This document shows positions 1 to 9,263 of a DNA stretch of 64,000 nucleotides, piece after piece. How positions within the stretch are numbered: position 1 is the first letter of the stretch; each line of letters starts with the position of its first letter. Below the pieces are notes generated by a model. That model was not told where the DNA came from. It did no database searches and saw only the letters and a program-made list of their open reading frames with translations. The stretch comes from G965276765 sp965276825 (GTDB taxonomy: Bacteria > Actinomycetota > Acidimicrobiia > Acidimicrobiales > Palsa-688): positions 3,534,001-3,598,000 of the forward strand of contig OZ255630.1 in assembly GCA_965276825.1 (NCBI GenBank), read 5' to 3'. The position numbers were made by a program, and so were the translations under genes.

Positions 1-2
1 CC

Positions 3-1877
3 GGCGCGATCTCGTCCGCCCAGGGGACCTCGGCCAAGACCGCCGCCCTCCCTCCGGTCAAGCACGTGTGGCTGATCATCCTGGAGAACAAGTCCTACGA
101 CGCCACCTTCACCGGGCTCAACCACAACACCTACCTGTGGAAGACCCTGCCGCGGCAGGGCGTGCTGCTCGAGAACTACTACGGCACCGGCCACTTCAGC
201 CTCGACAACTACATCTCCCTCGTGAGCGGCCAGGCCACCCAGCCCGACACCCAGGCCGACTGCCCGACCTACAAGGACTTCAGCGCCACCTTCGACAAGC
301 GCGGGACGCTCCGGCGCAACCGCAACTACGGCCAGGCCACGTCGACCCTCGGGCCGAACGCGGCTGCGGGCACCAACGGCTGCGTGTACCCGAGCAGCGT
401 GGCCACCCTGTTCAACCAGTTCTCCAAGTCTGGGGTCAGCTGGAAGGGCTACGCCCAGGACCTCGGCAACACGCCGGGCCGTGAGGACGGCCCGTGCGGC
501 GCACCGAGCGCCAGCCCGACCACCGACCCGGTACCCAATCCCGGGGCGGCGACCGCCACCGACCAGTACGTGCCCAAGCACTTCCCCTTCCCCTGGTTCC
601 ACAGCCTGATCGACAACCCGGCCAACTGCACCCCGCGCCACATCTCCAACCTGTTCTCCACCACCGGCGGCCTCTACCACGACCTGCAGCGGGTCTCGAC
701 CACACCGAACTTCAGCTGGATCACGCCCGACAACTGCAGCGACGCCCACGACGCCGTGTGCCACGGCAACAACCTCTCGGGCGGCTTCGCCAACCCGACC
801 ACCCCCAACCCGCCGATCAACTACACCGGCGGCCTCTACGCCTCCGACCTGTTCCTCCAACACGTCGTCCCCGAGATCGAGCAGAGCCCGGCGTTCAAGG
901 ACAACGGGCTGATCGACATCACCTTCGACGAGGCCTTCCCGCCGTTCACCTACTCGGGCAACAGCTTCGCCAACTCCACGACCATCCGGCCCGACGCGGC
1001 GACGTCCATCGCCGACGACACCGCCGGACAGAACATCAACGGCCGCAACGTCCACGCCGAGCCGACCGGCCCCAACACCCCGCTGGCCAGGAACGCCTAC
1101 GGCCAGGAGCTGTTCCCCGGGCCCGGCAACAACGCCTACATCGACCGCGATACCTCGATCCCCGGCCTGGTCCTCGGTGGGGGCAGCCCCATCGGCGGGA
1201 GCGCCACCGGCGGCGCACGGGTCGACAAGGTCACCGGCACCACCGCGTCGACCTCGATCACCGACAACTCGATCGGCCTGATCGACAACGGCCGCAGCGT
1301 CTACGGCCCCGGGATCCCCAACGGCTGCGTGGTCAACAACCCGGTCAACGGCCACGTCGACGCCACCACCCCCAGCGGCTCGGGCCTGCCGGGATCGTCG
1401 GTGGTGACCGGCTCGTTCACCCTCGACTGCAACGGGGTGGCGGCGGCGCCCACCGCGGCGGTCACCAGCGTCAACCTCGGTCCCGAGACCAGCGCCACCG
1501 ACCCGCTCTACAGCGGCAGCGGCGCCACCAACGGCGGCGGCGACACCGGCAGCGTGCTGATCAGCAGGTACATCAAGCCAGGCACCGCGACCCGCACCTT
1601 CTACAACCACTACAGCTGGCTGCGCACCATGGAGGACCTGTTCCAGGTCGACGCCAGGCACGAGGCCCCCGGCATCGACGGCAGGGGCCACCTCGGCTAC
1701 GCCGCCCAGATCGGGCTGAAGGACTTCGGGACCGACGTCTTCACCAACACCAGGGCGTACCAGCCCGAGCCTCGCCACCACGGCGCCGCAGCATCGGCGG
1801 GAATCCCCGCGGCCGGCGTCCTCGTGGCCGGGGGCGCCACGGTCCTGCTCCGCCGGCGTCGGCGCCAGGCCGAGTGA
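3..1877 (+). CDS. Secreted phosphoesterase-family protein, membrane-anchored C-terminus (5' end outside window)
   Basis: The reading frame is open from the first codon of the window, so the start and any signal peptide lie upstream. The part present is 624 residues. It resembles the phosphoesterase family (PF04185) that includes acid phosphatases and phospholipase-C-like enzymes: an early ENKSY motif, NCSDAHD in the middle, ITFDEAF, and HYSWLRTMED near the end. These polar residues would hold the metals or phosphate in that family. The C-terminus is an Ala/Gly-rich hydrophobic segment followed by an arginine run, the pattern of a membrane stop-transfer tail, and there is no LPXTG motif. Substrate cannot be told from sequence. 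Its TGA overlaps the GTG of the next gene. Confidence 0.8.
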   Translation, partial: GAISSAQGTSAKTAALPPVKHVWLIILENKSYDATFTGLNHNTYLWKTLPRQGVLLENYYGTGHFSLDNYISLVSGQATQPDTQADCPTYKDFSATFDKRGTLRRNRNYGQATSTLGPNAAAGTNGCVYPSSVATLFNQFSKSGVSWKGYAQDLGNTPGREDGPCGAPSASPTTDPVPNPGAATATDQYVPKHFPFPWFHSLIDNPANCTPRHISNLFSTTGGLYHDLQRVSTTPNFSWITPDNCSDAHDAVCHGNNLSGGFANPTTPNPPINYTGGLYASDLFLQHVVPEIEQSPAFKDNGLIDITFDEAFPPFTYSGNSFANSTTIRPDAATSIADDTAGQNINGRNVHAEPTGPNTPLARNAYGQELFPGPGNNAYIDRDTSIPGLVLGGGSPIGGSATGGARVDKVTGTTASTSITDNSIGLIDNGRSVYGPGIPNGCVVNNPVNGHVDATTPSGSGLPGSSVVTGSFTLDCNGVAAAPTAAVTSVNLGPETSATDPLYSGSGATNGGGDTGSVLISRYIKPGTATRTFYNHYSWLRTMEDLFQVDARHEAPGIDGRGHLGYAAQIGLKDFGTDVFTNTRAYQPEPRHHGAAASAGIPAAGVLVAGGATVLLRRRRRQAE

Positions 1878-2563
1878 TCCCCGAGCCGGGCGGCTCGGTC
1901 CCTCTGCACGGGCGGCTCGCCCTGCGGTCCGGTCCGGCGCGTCCGGCGCTCCTGCGGGCCCGCTGGTCGCGTCTCCTCGTCGTGCCCACCGCGGTCGCCG
2001 CCCTCGTCGCCCTCGGGGGCGCCTGCGGGACGGCCGCCCACCCGACCGCCACCGCCCACCCGACCGCCACCGCCCGCACGTCGGACAGCGGCCAGCGCTA
2101 CGGCGGCTTCCCCAGCTGGCTCCCCAAGTCGACGACGCCGGTCGGGCGGGTCCTGACCGCCAGCGCCGCCCACCCCGAGCTCGGCATCGAGGGTGACACC
2201 GTGCTGGTCACCTGGGGCGGGAGCCACGCCCTGGTCACCGCCGTCGGGCCCGCCGTGGGCGAGCAGGGCCATTTCCCCATCCCGGCGTCCACCCGCTGCA
2301 CGTTCACCGTCACCGTGGCCAGGGGCAGCGCGGCCGTGGCCGTCGCCGCCGGCCAGTGGAGCGTCGTCGACGAGCGCGGCCGACTCCACCACCTCGCCGT
2401 GCGCCCACTGGCCGGCACCCGCGCGCCGGCCTCGGTGCCGGCCGGCGCGACGGCCACCTTCGAGCTGGTCACCCGGCTCGGCCAGGGAGCCGGCACCCTG
2501 CGCTGGGCCCCGGCCGGCAGAGCCCCCGTCGCCTCCTGGGACTTCGACGTCGAGCTCGACTGA
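1874..2563 (+). CDS. Putative lipoprotein, unknown function
   Basis: A 229-residue protein starting at GTG, which overlaps the stop of the upstream phosphoesterase by four bases (GTGA) and suggests translational coupling. Residues around 30-55 form an N-terminal hydrophobic segment ending in LGGAC, a good lipobox, so the mature protein is probably lipid-anchored outside the membrane. A short HPTATA repeat follows the lipobox as a linker. The remainder is a beta-rich, Val/Ala-rich domain with a single later Cys and no motif that I recognise. The coupling suggests a role next to the phosphoesterase, but that is inference. Confidence 0.6.
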   Translation: MIPEPGGSVPLHGRLALRSGPARPALLRARWSRLLVVPTAVAALVALGGACGTAAHPTATAHPTATARTSDSGQRYGGFPSWLPKSTTPVGRVLTASAAHPELGIEGDTVLVTWGGSHALVTAVGPAVGEQGHFPIPASTRCTFTVTVARGSAAVAVAAGQWSVVDERGRLHHLAVRPLAGTRAPASVPAGATATFELVTRLGQGAGTLRWAPAGRAPVASWDFDVELD

Positions 2564-2602
2564 CCGCCTCGGTCGACCGGGTGCCCGGGCGCTCCTGCGG
2601 GC

Positions 2603-2706
2603 GGTTGGCAGGGGCGTCTGTGGCGGGCGTTCTCCGGTCGGCTGGCGGGCGTTCCTGCGGCGGCCGTTCCTGCGGCGGGCGTTCTCCGGTCGATTGGCAG
2701 GGGCGC
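2603..2706. repeat. Intergenic GC-rich direct repeats
   Basis: The 253-bp gap between two converging genes holds an imperfect repeat. A 19-nt sequence, GGCGGGCGTTCTCCGGTCG, occurs at 2622-2640 and again at 2674-2692, 52 bp apart. Related GTTGGCAGGGGCG / ATTGGCAGGGGCG blocks occur near 2604 and 2693, and GTTCCTGCGGCGG variants lie between. No gene is supported here. It may act as a bidirectional terminator or simply be a local duplication. Confidence 0.6.
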
Positions 2707-2816
2707 TCGGGTTTCGGGGACGCTGGACGGCGGTGAGCGCGGGTTCGTGACCGCGGATCGCCGCGCTGGGCAGTCGGCGAGCGCTCCTGCGGGAGCGGGG
2801 CGGCCGGCTCCGGGGC

Positions 2817-3653
2817 TCAGCGCAGGAGGACGGCCCCGGCCCAGCCGTCGAGCTCGGGGAGGGTCACCACCTCGCGGCCGGGGTACGCGCCGGCCACGTG
2901 GCGCCACTGGCCGGGCAGCAGACCGGCGAGGAGCAGCCGGCCACCGGGTCGGACCGCCCGGAGCGTCGCGGCGGCCAACTCGACGTGCACGCCGGCGGTC
3001 ACGTTGACCAGTGCCAGGTCGTAGGCGCCGGCCGGCAGGTCCTCGACCGGCGTGGTCGCCGCCCGGACGCGGTCGGCGACGCCGTTGCTCCCGGCGTTGG
3101 CCGCCACCACCGCCGGCGAGGCCGGATCGATGTCGACGCCGACCACCATCGTCGCGCCGAGGACGGCGGCGGCGACCGCCAGGATGCCGCTCCCGGTGCC
3201 CACGTCGAGCACCTGGAGGTCGTCGGGCGGGTCGGCGGCGAGCAGGCCGAGGATCAGGCGGCTGCTCGGGTGGCTACCGCTGCCGAAGCAGTGCCCGGGG
3301 TCGATGCGCAGCAACGTCCGGCCCGCGTCGGGCCGCTCGACCTCGGTCCACGTCGGCGCGACGACCAGGCCGCCGTCGACCACCACCGTGGTGGCATGGG
3401 CCCGCCAGGCGTCGCGCCACGCTCCGTCGACCTCGACCGACTCCACGCGACCGGCCCGGCTCCCGAGCTCCGAGGCGACGAGCCGGGCGGCTTCGGCGGT
3501 GGGGTACGACGCCGTCAGGGCGACGTCGTGACCGCCGGCCGGCGACTCGCCGACCGCGGTCGCCCCGTGGTCCCACAGGGCCAGGGCGGCGAGCTCGGCG
3601 TCCGCTGCGGCCACCGTCCAGCGCACCACCACGTCGGTCGGCGGCGTGGTCAC
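2817..3653 (-). CDS. prmA: Ribosomal protein L11 methyltransferase-like (PrmA family)
   Basis: A class I SAM-dependent methyltransferase of 278 residues. The SAM site reads LDVGTGSGILAVAAA, preceded by a GHCFGSGSHPSS segment that matches the PrmA-type GxAFGTGxHxTT motif, with the acidic motif VGVDIDP after it. PrmA trimethylates L11 in the ribosome, and the N-terminal ferredoxin-like part (about residues 1-90) is the L11-recognition region in the family. The start is taken as GTG at 3653 with a GAGG five bases upstream; a longer frame opening at 3704 is possible. It is transcribed divergently from the ABC-F gene. The Ala/Val-rich N-terminus is poorly conserved, so the exact substrate is less sure than the fold. 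Confidence 0.8.
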   Translation of the reverse strand: MTTPPTDVVVRWTVAAADAELAALALWDHGATAVGESPAGGHDVALTASYPTAEAARLVASELGSRAGRVESVEVDGAWRDAWRAHATTVVVDGGLVVAPTWTEVERPDAGRTLLRIDPGHCFGSGSHPSSRLILGLLAADPPDDLQVLDVGTGSGILAVAAAVLGATMVVGVDIDPASPAVVAANAGSNGVADRVRAATTPVEDLPAGAYDLALVNVTAGVHVELAAATLRAVRPGGRLLLAGLLPGQWRHVAGAYPGREVVTLPELDGWAGAVLLR

Positions 3654-3745
3654 CGGTGCCTCGTCACGGTCCGAGGTTGCCAGCCGGCGGGGCCGCCTCC
3701 CCAATCCGTTTCCGCCACCACCTCCCTGGCCGCCATCATGGGGGG

Positions 3746-5338
3746 GTGCTCACCGTGCGCAACCTCAGTGTGGAGGTCGGCGGTCGTCGAACCCTCGACG
3801 ACGCCACCTTCACCGTTCGCGCCGGCGACAAGGTCGGCCTGGTCGGTCGCAACGGCGCTGGCAAGACCAGCCTGCTCAAGGTGCTAGGCGGCGACAGCGA
3901 GCCGGCGGGTGGCACCGTCCGCCTCGAGGGTCGCCTCGGCTTCCTGACGCAGGACCCTCGACGTCTGGTGGAGATCGAGGCATCGACGGCGCTGGCCCAC
4001 GTCCTCGGCGGACGGGGGCTCGACGAGCTGGCCGAGCGGCTGGAGAAGCTCCGCCTGGCCGTGGAGGAGGACCCAAGCGAGCGGGCCATCAACCGCTACG
4101 GCCGAGCCGAGGAGACCTTCGCCGACGCCGGCGGGTACTCGGCCGAGTCCGAGGCCCGCGCCCTCCTCGACGGGCTCGGGCTCGAGGCGTCCCGGGCCGA
4201 TCTGCCCGTCGGGGTCCTCTCCGGCGGCGAGCGGCGCCGGGTCGAGCTGGCCAGGATCCTCTTCGGGGGGACCGACGCCCTGTTGCTCGACGAGCCGACC
4301 AACCACCTCGACGTCGACGCCAAGACCTGGTTGCTCTCCTTTCTCGAGTCCTACCGGGGCGCCCTGCTCGTGGTCAGCCACGACCTCGAGCTGCTCGATT
4401 CGGCCATCACCCGGGTGATCCACCTCGACGAGGGCGCGGCCGTCGAGTACAAGGGGACCTACACCCAGTACCGGGAGGCTCGGGCCCAGGACGAGATCCG
4501 CCTGGGTCGCCTGGTCGAGCGTCAGCAGGGCGAGATCAAGCGGCTCGCCGACCTGGCCGAGTCCATGCGCCACCAGACGGCCAAGCGGGCCAGGACGGCC
4601 AAGAGCATCGACAAGCGGGTCTCCAGGCTCAAGACGGCCGCCGTCGAGGGGCCAGGTAAGGGCGAGCGCCGCTACAAGGTCCGCTTCCCCGAGCCGCCCC
4701 GCTGCGGGCGGGTCGTGCTCGAGGCCGAGGGGCTGGCCAAGTCCTACGGCGGCCCTCCGGTCTTCGACGGTGTCGACTTCGGGGTCGAGCGCGGCGAGCG
4801 GCTGCTCATCATGGGCCTGAACGGCGCCGGCAAGACCAGCCTCCTGCGGATCCTCGCCGGGCAGTCGGAGCCCACCCGCGGGTCGTTCCGCCTCGGGATG
4901 GGTGTCTCGCCCGGCTACTACGCCCAAGAGCACGAGGGCATCCGGCCTGGGGTCGGGGTGCTCGCCCACATGCGCGAGATCTCCCCCGCCCCCGAGCCGG
5001 AGCTGCGGGCGCTGCTCGGGATGTTCGGCCTGGTCGGCGAGGTGGCGTTCCAGGACGCGTCGACGCTCTCCGGAGGGGAGAAGACGAAGCTGGCGCTCGC
5101 CCAGCTCGTCGCCGGCGGCCACAACCTGCTGCTGCTCGACGAGCCGACCAACAACCTGGATCCGCCCTCCAGGGAGGCCATCGGCCGAGCCCTGTCCGCC
5201 TGGCCGGGCGCGATGATCCTCGTCAGCCACGACGTCGGCTTCGTGACCGAGCTCGCGCCTCAGCGGGCCCTGCTCATGCCCGACGGCACCGAGGACACCT
5301 GGAGCGAGGACCTGCTCGAGCTCGTCGCCATGGCGTGA
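3746..5338 (+). CDS. ABC-F family ATPase (ribosome-associated, non-transporter)
   Basis: A 530-residue protein with two ABC domains and no membrane segments. Domain 1 has Walker A GRNGAGKTS, signature LSGGERRRVELA and Walker B LLLDEPTNHLD; domain 2 has GLNGAGKTS, LSGGEKTKLALA and LLLDEPTNNLD. Between them is a basic, charged linker (about residues 245-310), the P-site tRNA interaction motif of the family. ABC-F proteins act at the ribosomal E site, rescuing stalled or antibiotic-bound ribosomes. GTG at 3746 is preceded by a run of G that can serve as ribosome binding site. The gene heads a tightly overlapped run: its TGA shares bases with the next GTG. Confidence 0.9.
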   Translation: MLTVRNLSVEVGGRRTLDDATFTVRAGDKVGLVGRNGAGKTSLLKVLGGDSEPAGGTVRLEGRLGFLTQDPRRLVEIEASTALAHVLGGRGLDELAERLEKLRLAVEEDPSERAINRYGRAEETFADAGGYSAESEARALLDGLGLEASRADLPVGVLSGGERRRVELARILFGGTDALLLDEPTNHLDVDAKTWLLSFLESYRGALLVVSHDLELLDSAITRVIHLDEGAAVEYKGTYTQYREARAQDEIRLGRLVERQQGEIKRLADLAESMRHQTAKRARTAKSIDKRVSRLKTAAVEGPGKGERRYKVRFPEPPRCGRVVLEAEGLAKSYGGPPVFDGVDFGVERGERLLIMGLNGAGKTSLLRILAGQSEPTRGSFRLGMGVSPGYYAQEHEGIRPGVGVLAHMREISPAPEPELRALLGMFGLVGEVAFQDASTLSGGEKTKLALAQLVAGGHNLLLLDEPTNNLDPPSREAIGRALSAWPGAMILVSHDVGFVTELAPQRALLMPDGTEDTWSEDLLELVAMA

Positions 5339-6291
5339 GCGGTCCGGACCAAGCGGTAGGCGGTGCTAACGACCTGGCCTTCGCCCTGGTCCTGGCCGAC
5401 CTGGCCGACAGTGTGACCGTCCCCGGCTTCCACCGCGCCGATCTGGTCGTCGACACCAAGCCGGACCGCACCTGGGTCACCGACGTCGACCGCCAGGTCG
5501 AGCGCGCCCTGCGCGATCGGGTGACGGGGGGCGGCTCCGGTGACGCGGTGATCGGCGAGGAGGACGGTACGACCGGGTCGGGCCGGCGGCGGTGGATCAT
5601 CGACCCGATCGACGGGACGTCCAACTTCGTGCGTCGCGCCCCGGTCTGGGCCACGCTGATCGCCCTCGAGGTCGACGGCGTCGTCACCGTCGGCGTGGCG
5701 TCGGCGCCGATGCTCGGGCGCCGCTGGTGGGCGGCACGCGGGCTCGGTGCGTACGCCGGACCCCTGGTCCTGCTGCGCGAGGAGCAGCCGGGTCAGGCGC
5801 GACCTTGGACACCATCGAGGCGTGAGCCTCCCGTGTCGGTCCTGGTCGACGGAGGTCGCATCCACGTATCGGGCGTGGCCGCCCTCGACGGCGCCCACCT
5901 CTCGTCGTGCGGGCCGGAGGGCTGGGAGGAGCGCGGCGGGGCGGGCCGCCTGCTCGACCTGTCGGCACGGTGCTGGCGTGACCGCGCCTTCGGCGACTTC
6001 TGGTCGCACGTCCTCGTCGCCGAAGGGGTCTGTGACATCGGCCTCGACCCCGTCGTGTCGCTCTGGGACCTTGCCGCCCTCCAGGTGATCGTCGAGGAGG
6101 CCGGCGGCCGCTTCACCGACTTCTCCGGGAGGCCCACCCCCGACGGTGGGAGCGCCATCAGCACCAACGGGCTGCTCCACGATGCCGTCCTCGCGGTCGT
6201 CGGCGTCGGCCTCCGCGAGGATGGTGCCGTGCCGCCACCCACCAGCGACCGCGGGCCGGCAGCGCCGCACCCACGAGAGGAGCACCGGTGA
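5335..6291 (+). CDS. hisN: Inositol-monophosphatase-family phosphatase, probable histidinol-phosphatase
   Basis: 318 residues. It carries the metal-binding motifs of the IMPase superfamily: GEEDG, then IDPIDGTSNFVR, and the C-terminal WDLAALQVIVEEAGG. The wording of these motifs and the FGDFWSHVLVAEG segment match actinobacterial HisN, which removes phosphate from histidinol phosphate in histidine synthesis; an inositol phosphatase role is the alternative. Roughly residues 142-170 (Arg/Pro/Glu-rich) look like an insertion between the catalytic core and the C-terminal lobe. The GTG start overlaps the ABC-F stop by four bases, and the gene's own stop overlaps the next start likewise. Confidence 0.8.
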   Translation: MSGPDQAVGGANDLAFALVLADLADSVTVPGFHRADLVVDTKPDRTWVTDVDRQVERALRDRVTGGGSGDAVIGEEDGTTGSGRRRWIIDPIDGTSNFVRRAPVWATLIALEVDGVVTVGVASAPMLGRRWWAARGLGAYAGPLVLLREEQPGQARPWTPSRREPPVSVLVDGGRIHVSGVAALDGAHLSSCGPEGWEERGGAGRLLDLSARCWRDRAFGDFWSHVLVAEGVCDIGLDPVVSLWDLAALQVIVEEAGGRFTDFSGRPTPDGGSAISTNGLLHDAVLAVVGVGLREDGAVPPPTSDRGPAAPHPREEHR

Positions 6292-6989
6292 CCGAGAGCC
6301 CGACCCAGGTCGAGCCGACCGAGCGGACCCAGGTACGGCGCCACCGCGAGCGCGGCACCTACGAGCGGGCCGAGATCGACGGCATCCTCGACGAGGGGAT
6401 GATCGCCCACGTGGCGGTCACGGTCGACGGGTCCCCGTGGATGATCCCGACCGCCTACGGACGAGACGGCGACGTCTTGTACCTGCACGGCGCGGCGGGC
6501 AACCACCTCCTCAAGGCGGCCACCGGGGGCGGGGACATCGTCGTGACGGTCAGCCTGCTCGACGGCGTGGTCCTCGCCCGGTCCACCTTCCACCACTCGC
6601 TCAACTTCCGGTCGGTCGTGGTCTTCGGCCGGCCGGAGGAGCTCACCGATCCCGACGCCAAGGCACACGCCCTCACCGTCATCGTCGACCACCTGCTGCC
6701 AGGCCGCAGCTCCGAGGCGCGCCCGCCGACCGTCTCCGAGCTGCGCCAGACCCGGGTGCTGGCCCTCCCGATCGACGAGGTGTCGGCCAAGGTCCGCACG
6801 GGCGGCCCGATCGACGACGAGGGCGACGTCGACCTGCCGGTGTGGGCCGGAGTCCTGCCGCTCCACACCTCTGCCGGCGCCCCGGTCCCCGACCCCGGCA
6901 ATCGGCCCGGGATCCCACTGCCCGCCGGCGCATCCCAGCCCGCCCGCTGGGCGACGGCTCCTGCCACCGCCGAGGGCACTCGTGACTGA
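6288..6989 (+). CDS. Pyridoxamine 5'-phosphate oxidase-like flavin-binding protein
   Basis: 233 residues with a split-barrel flavoprotein fold. Recognisable pieces are the MIAHVAVTVDGSPWMIPTAYGR segment, the LYLHGAAGNHLL phosphate-binding stretch and the NFRSVVVFG strand, as in the flavin/nucleotide-binding PPOX-like group (PF12900). Members often bind FMN, haem or F420, and few have known substrates. The C-terminal 40 residues are Pro/Ala-rich and probably disordered. The GTG start overlaps the hisN stop (GTGA), and the 3' end overlaps the next gene by eight bases, so four genes form one transcription unit. Confidence 0.78.
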   Translation: MTESPTQVEPTERTQVRRHRERGTYERAEIDGILDEGMIAHVAVTVDGSPWMIPTAYGRDGDVLYLHGAAGNHLLKAATGGGDIVVTVSLLDGVVLARSTFHHSLNFRSVVVFGRPEELTDPDAKAHALTVIVDHLLPGRSSEARPPTVSELRQTRVLALPIDEVSAKVRTGGPIDDEGDVDLPVWAGVLPLHTSAGAPVPDPGNRPGIPLPAGASQPARWATAPATAEGTRD

Positions 6990-7563
6990 GCGCGCCGGTG
7001 CGCGCTCAGGAACCCGCATCCGGCCGGCCGAGGTGGACGACCTCGACGCGGTCGGCCACGAGCTCGTCGACTCCACCCTGGCCGGGCCCGCGGGCTCGGC
7101 CCGCAACCTCTATCTCACGCTGGTCCGCCATCCGGGACTGATGCGTCGGTGGCTGCCCTTCGGCGGCAAGCTCCTGGCCGGGAAGCTCCCGGCGCGGGAT
7201 CGCGAGCTGCTCATCCTGCGCACCGGCTGGCACTGCCAGGCTCCTTACGAGTGGGGCCAACACGTGCTGATCGGCCGGGACGCCGGCCTCACCGACTCCG
7301 AGCTGTCCCGGGTCCGCTCCGGCCCGGACGCCGACGGCTGGTCCGAGGGCGACGCCCTCCTCCTGCGGGCCGCCGACGCCCTCCACGCCGCCTCGACGAT
7401 CGACGACGCCCTGTGGGCGCGCTTGGCCGAGCGCTACGACGAGGCCCAGCTCATCGAGATCCCCATGGTGGTCGGCCACTACCACCTGGTCTCGTTCGTG
7501 CTCAACAGCCTCGGCGTCGAACCGGAGCCCGGGCTCCCCGGTTTGGACCAGCCGGCTCCCTGA
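6982..7563 (+). CDS. Carboxymuconolactone-decarboxylase-like (AhpD-fold) protein
   Basis: 193 residues, all helical by composition. The central RELLILRTGWHCQAPYEWGQH segment is the AhpD-like core: Arg/Glu, then a Cys, Glu-Trp and His in helix register. The motif has one Cys (WHCQ) rather than the CxxC of true AhpD peroxidase partners, so it is more like the carboxymuconolactone decarboxylase group, of which most members are uncharacterised. Starts at GTG, overlapping the PPOX-like gene, and is the last gene of the run that begins with the ABC-F protein. Confidence 0.8.
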   Translation: MTERAGARSGTRIRPAEVDDLDAVGHELVDSTLAGPAGSARNLYLTLVRHPGLMRRWLPFGGKLLAGKLPARDRELLILRTGWHCQAPYEWGQHVLIGRDAGLTDSELSRVRSGPDADGWSEGDALLLRAADALHAASTIDDALWARLAERYDEAQLIEIPMVVGHYHLVSFVLNSLGVEPEPGLPGLDQPAP

Positions 7564-7568
7564 GCGGA

Positions 7569-8027
7569 TCAGGAGTCGTCGCGGCCCAGGCGGTGGACGG
7601 CGCGCAGCCGCCGAGCGCCTGCCCATGCCTCGGCCTGGGCCAGCTCGACGGCCGAGACCTCCCGGCCCCCGACGGTACCGGTCCGCGTCCCGTCGCCGGC
7701 GGCGACGGCGGCGACGCGGGACGCGGCCGACGACGCGACCTGCTCGAGGCGGTCGATGGCATCGTCGCCACCGGTGCCGGTGACGCCCGGATCGGGGAGG
7801 GTGACCGGGGCGCGATCGTGCACGAGGACGCTGGCCAGGGCGTCGTCGACGCCGTGGATCACCGCCGCCACCCCTGACGCCGCCGCGAGCACCTCGGAGC
7901 GCCGGTCATCGTCGACGGAGCCGAGGAGATCACGGAAACGTCGCGGCAGGCTGCGGAGCGTCGCCACGGCGTCGCCTGGCGCCATCTTGGAGACGTCCTC
8001 GCCGCCGGTGTCATAGGGGAAGGCCAT
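7569..8027 (-). CDS. Hypothetical protein, possibly DinB-like helical bundle
   Basis: 152 residues from ATG at 8027. It is Ala/Val/Arg-rich and predicted helical. The pattern of a first helix ending in RRFRDLL, a second with AAVIHGVDDALASVLVHD, then an AQAEAWAGARRLRAVHRL tail loosely recalls DinB/mycothiol-dependent bundles, but the metal-binding histidines of that family are not all visible. It is divergent from the MBL-fold gene with only 14 bp between start codons, so the two promoters must overlap the coding ends. Function unknown. Confidence 0.5.
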   Translation of the reverse strand: MAFPYDTGGEDVSKMAPGDAVATLRSLPRRFRDLLGSVDDDRRSEVLAAASGVAAVIHGVDDALASVLVHDRAPVTLPDPGVTGTGGDDAIDRLEQVASSAASRVAAVAAGDGTRTGTVGGREVSAVELAQAEAWAGARRLRAVHRLGRDDS

Positions 8028-8041
8028 TGCGGCATGCTGTC

Positions 8042-8959
8042 ATGGTGGCCCGCACGCTCGCACCCGGCGTCCTCGAGATCGACACCCTGCTCGGCGGCTG
8101 GGAGCACGTCACCGCCGGCTACCTGATCGAGGGCCCGGCGCCGGTGCTGGTCGAGACGGGCAGCCAGAGCTCGGTCCCCGCGCTGCTCGCCGAGCTCGCC
8201 GCCATCGGCGTGGCTCCCGACGAGCTCGCCGGCGTCGCCGTGACCCACATCCACCTCGACCACGCCGGCGGCGTCGGCGACGTGGCCCGGGCGTTCCCCA
8301 ACGCCACCGTCTACGTGCACGAGAAGGGGGCGAGGCACCTCGCCGACCCGTCACGCCTGGTGCGCTCCGCGACCCTGGTCTACGGCGAGCTCCTCGATTC
8401 GCTCTACGGGCGCCTCGACCCCACGCCGCCCGAGCGGATCCACGTGCTGGCCGACGGCGAGGACATCGTGGTGGGCCCCGGCCGGGTGCTCACGACCGTC
8501 GACTCACCGGGCCACGCCAAGCACCACCTCGCCCTGCACGACAGCGGCAGCGGGATCCTCTTCGCCGGGGACGCGGTCGGCGTCCGCCTCCCCGATGCCG
8601 GGGTCCTGCGCCCGGCCACGCCTCCGGCCGACTTCGACCTCGACGCCGCCTGCACGTCGCTCGGGCGGTTTCGCGACCGGTCGCCGGCCGGCGTGGCGCT
8701 AGCCCATTACGGCCTGCTGCCCGATCCCGAAGCCATGCTGCTCGAGGCCGAGGACACCCTCAGGCAGTGGGCGGCGACGGCCGAGCGGGCGTGGCTCGCC
8801 GACCGGGACATCGCCGAGGCCCTCACCGACGAGTTCGCCGTCCCCGACTCGATGGACCCGACGCAGCGGGAGCGCCTCGAGACCCTCAACGGAATCCACT
8901 CCAACGCCGCCGGCCTCAAGCGGTGGCTCGAGACCACCCACGACCACCCGCACGACTGA
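8042..8959 (+). CDS. MBL-fold metallo-hydrolase
   Basis: 305 residues. The metallo-beta-lactamase signature THIHLDHAGG is at residues 68-77, with downstream metal ligands in the SPGHAKHH segment and the aspartate of LFAGDAVGV. The start is taken as ATG at 8042; an in-frame TTG at 8027 would add five residues. The C-terminal part (about 230-305) is helical with charged residues, longer than in a minimal glyoxalase II. Likely a hydrolase of thioester, lactone or phosphodiester type; the substrate is not evident. Confidence 0.82.
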   Translation: MVARTLAPGVLEIDTLLGGWEHVTAGYLIEGPAPVLVETGSQSSVPALLAELAAIGVAPDELAGVAVTHIHLDHAGGVGDVARAFPNATVYVHEKGARHLADPSRLVRSATLVYGELLDSLYGRLDPTPPERIHVLADGEDIVVGPGRVLTTVDSPGHAKHHLALHDSGSGILFAGDAVGVRLPDAGVLRPATPPADFDLDAACTSLGRFRDRSPAGVALAHYGLLPDPEAMLLEAEDTLRQWAATAERAWLADRDIAEALTDEFAVPDSMDPTQRERLETLNGIHSNAAGLKRWLETTHDHPHD

Positions 8960-9263
8960 ACGCGTGGCTTGCTCCGCCCTGAGGCGACCGGTGGTGGCAG
9001 GACGAGATCAATGACCTCTCCTTGTCTACTCCCACATTCGGCATTCCGACTCGCAAGTTCTGCGGCGGGCGTGAGACCTGAACCCGGAGCGCGCGTCGGC
9101 ACAACAGCTTGATCCGATCCTTTCTCTCTGAAGGTTCGGACTTCGCTCCCTGGCGGCTTCGGTCTGTGCTGCGCAGTTGAGCGGTGATGCCGGCCGTCTC
9201 CCATTCGGATAGAGTTCCGGCGGCAGGTCGGGGCGGGGCCGCCACCGGCCCGGGGAGGCGGAC
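8960..9263. other. Intergenic region, leader of a lipoprotein gene
   Basis: A 304-bp gap with less GC than its surroundings. I see no supported gene. The end carries GGGGAGGCGGAC directly before ATG at 9264, a strong ribosome binding site. No convincing -35/-10 pair or terminator stem was found by eye. Confidence 0.4.

Noticed and set aside
494..1873. Long Arg/Pro-rich frame running through the phosphoesterase gene
   Set aside because: Only its last part, from GTG 1874, has lipoprotein features; the rest is a shifted reading of the phosphoesterase.
3011..3745. Extension of the ABC-F frame upstream
   Set aside because: It is antisense to prmA, low-complexity Arg/Pro, and the ABC domain begins at GTG 3746.
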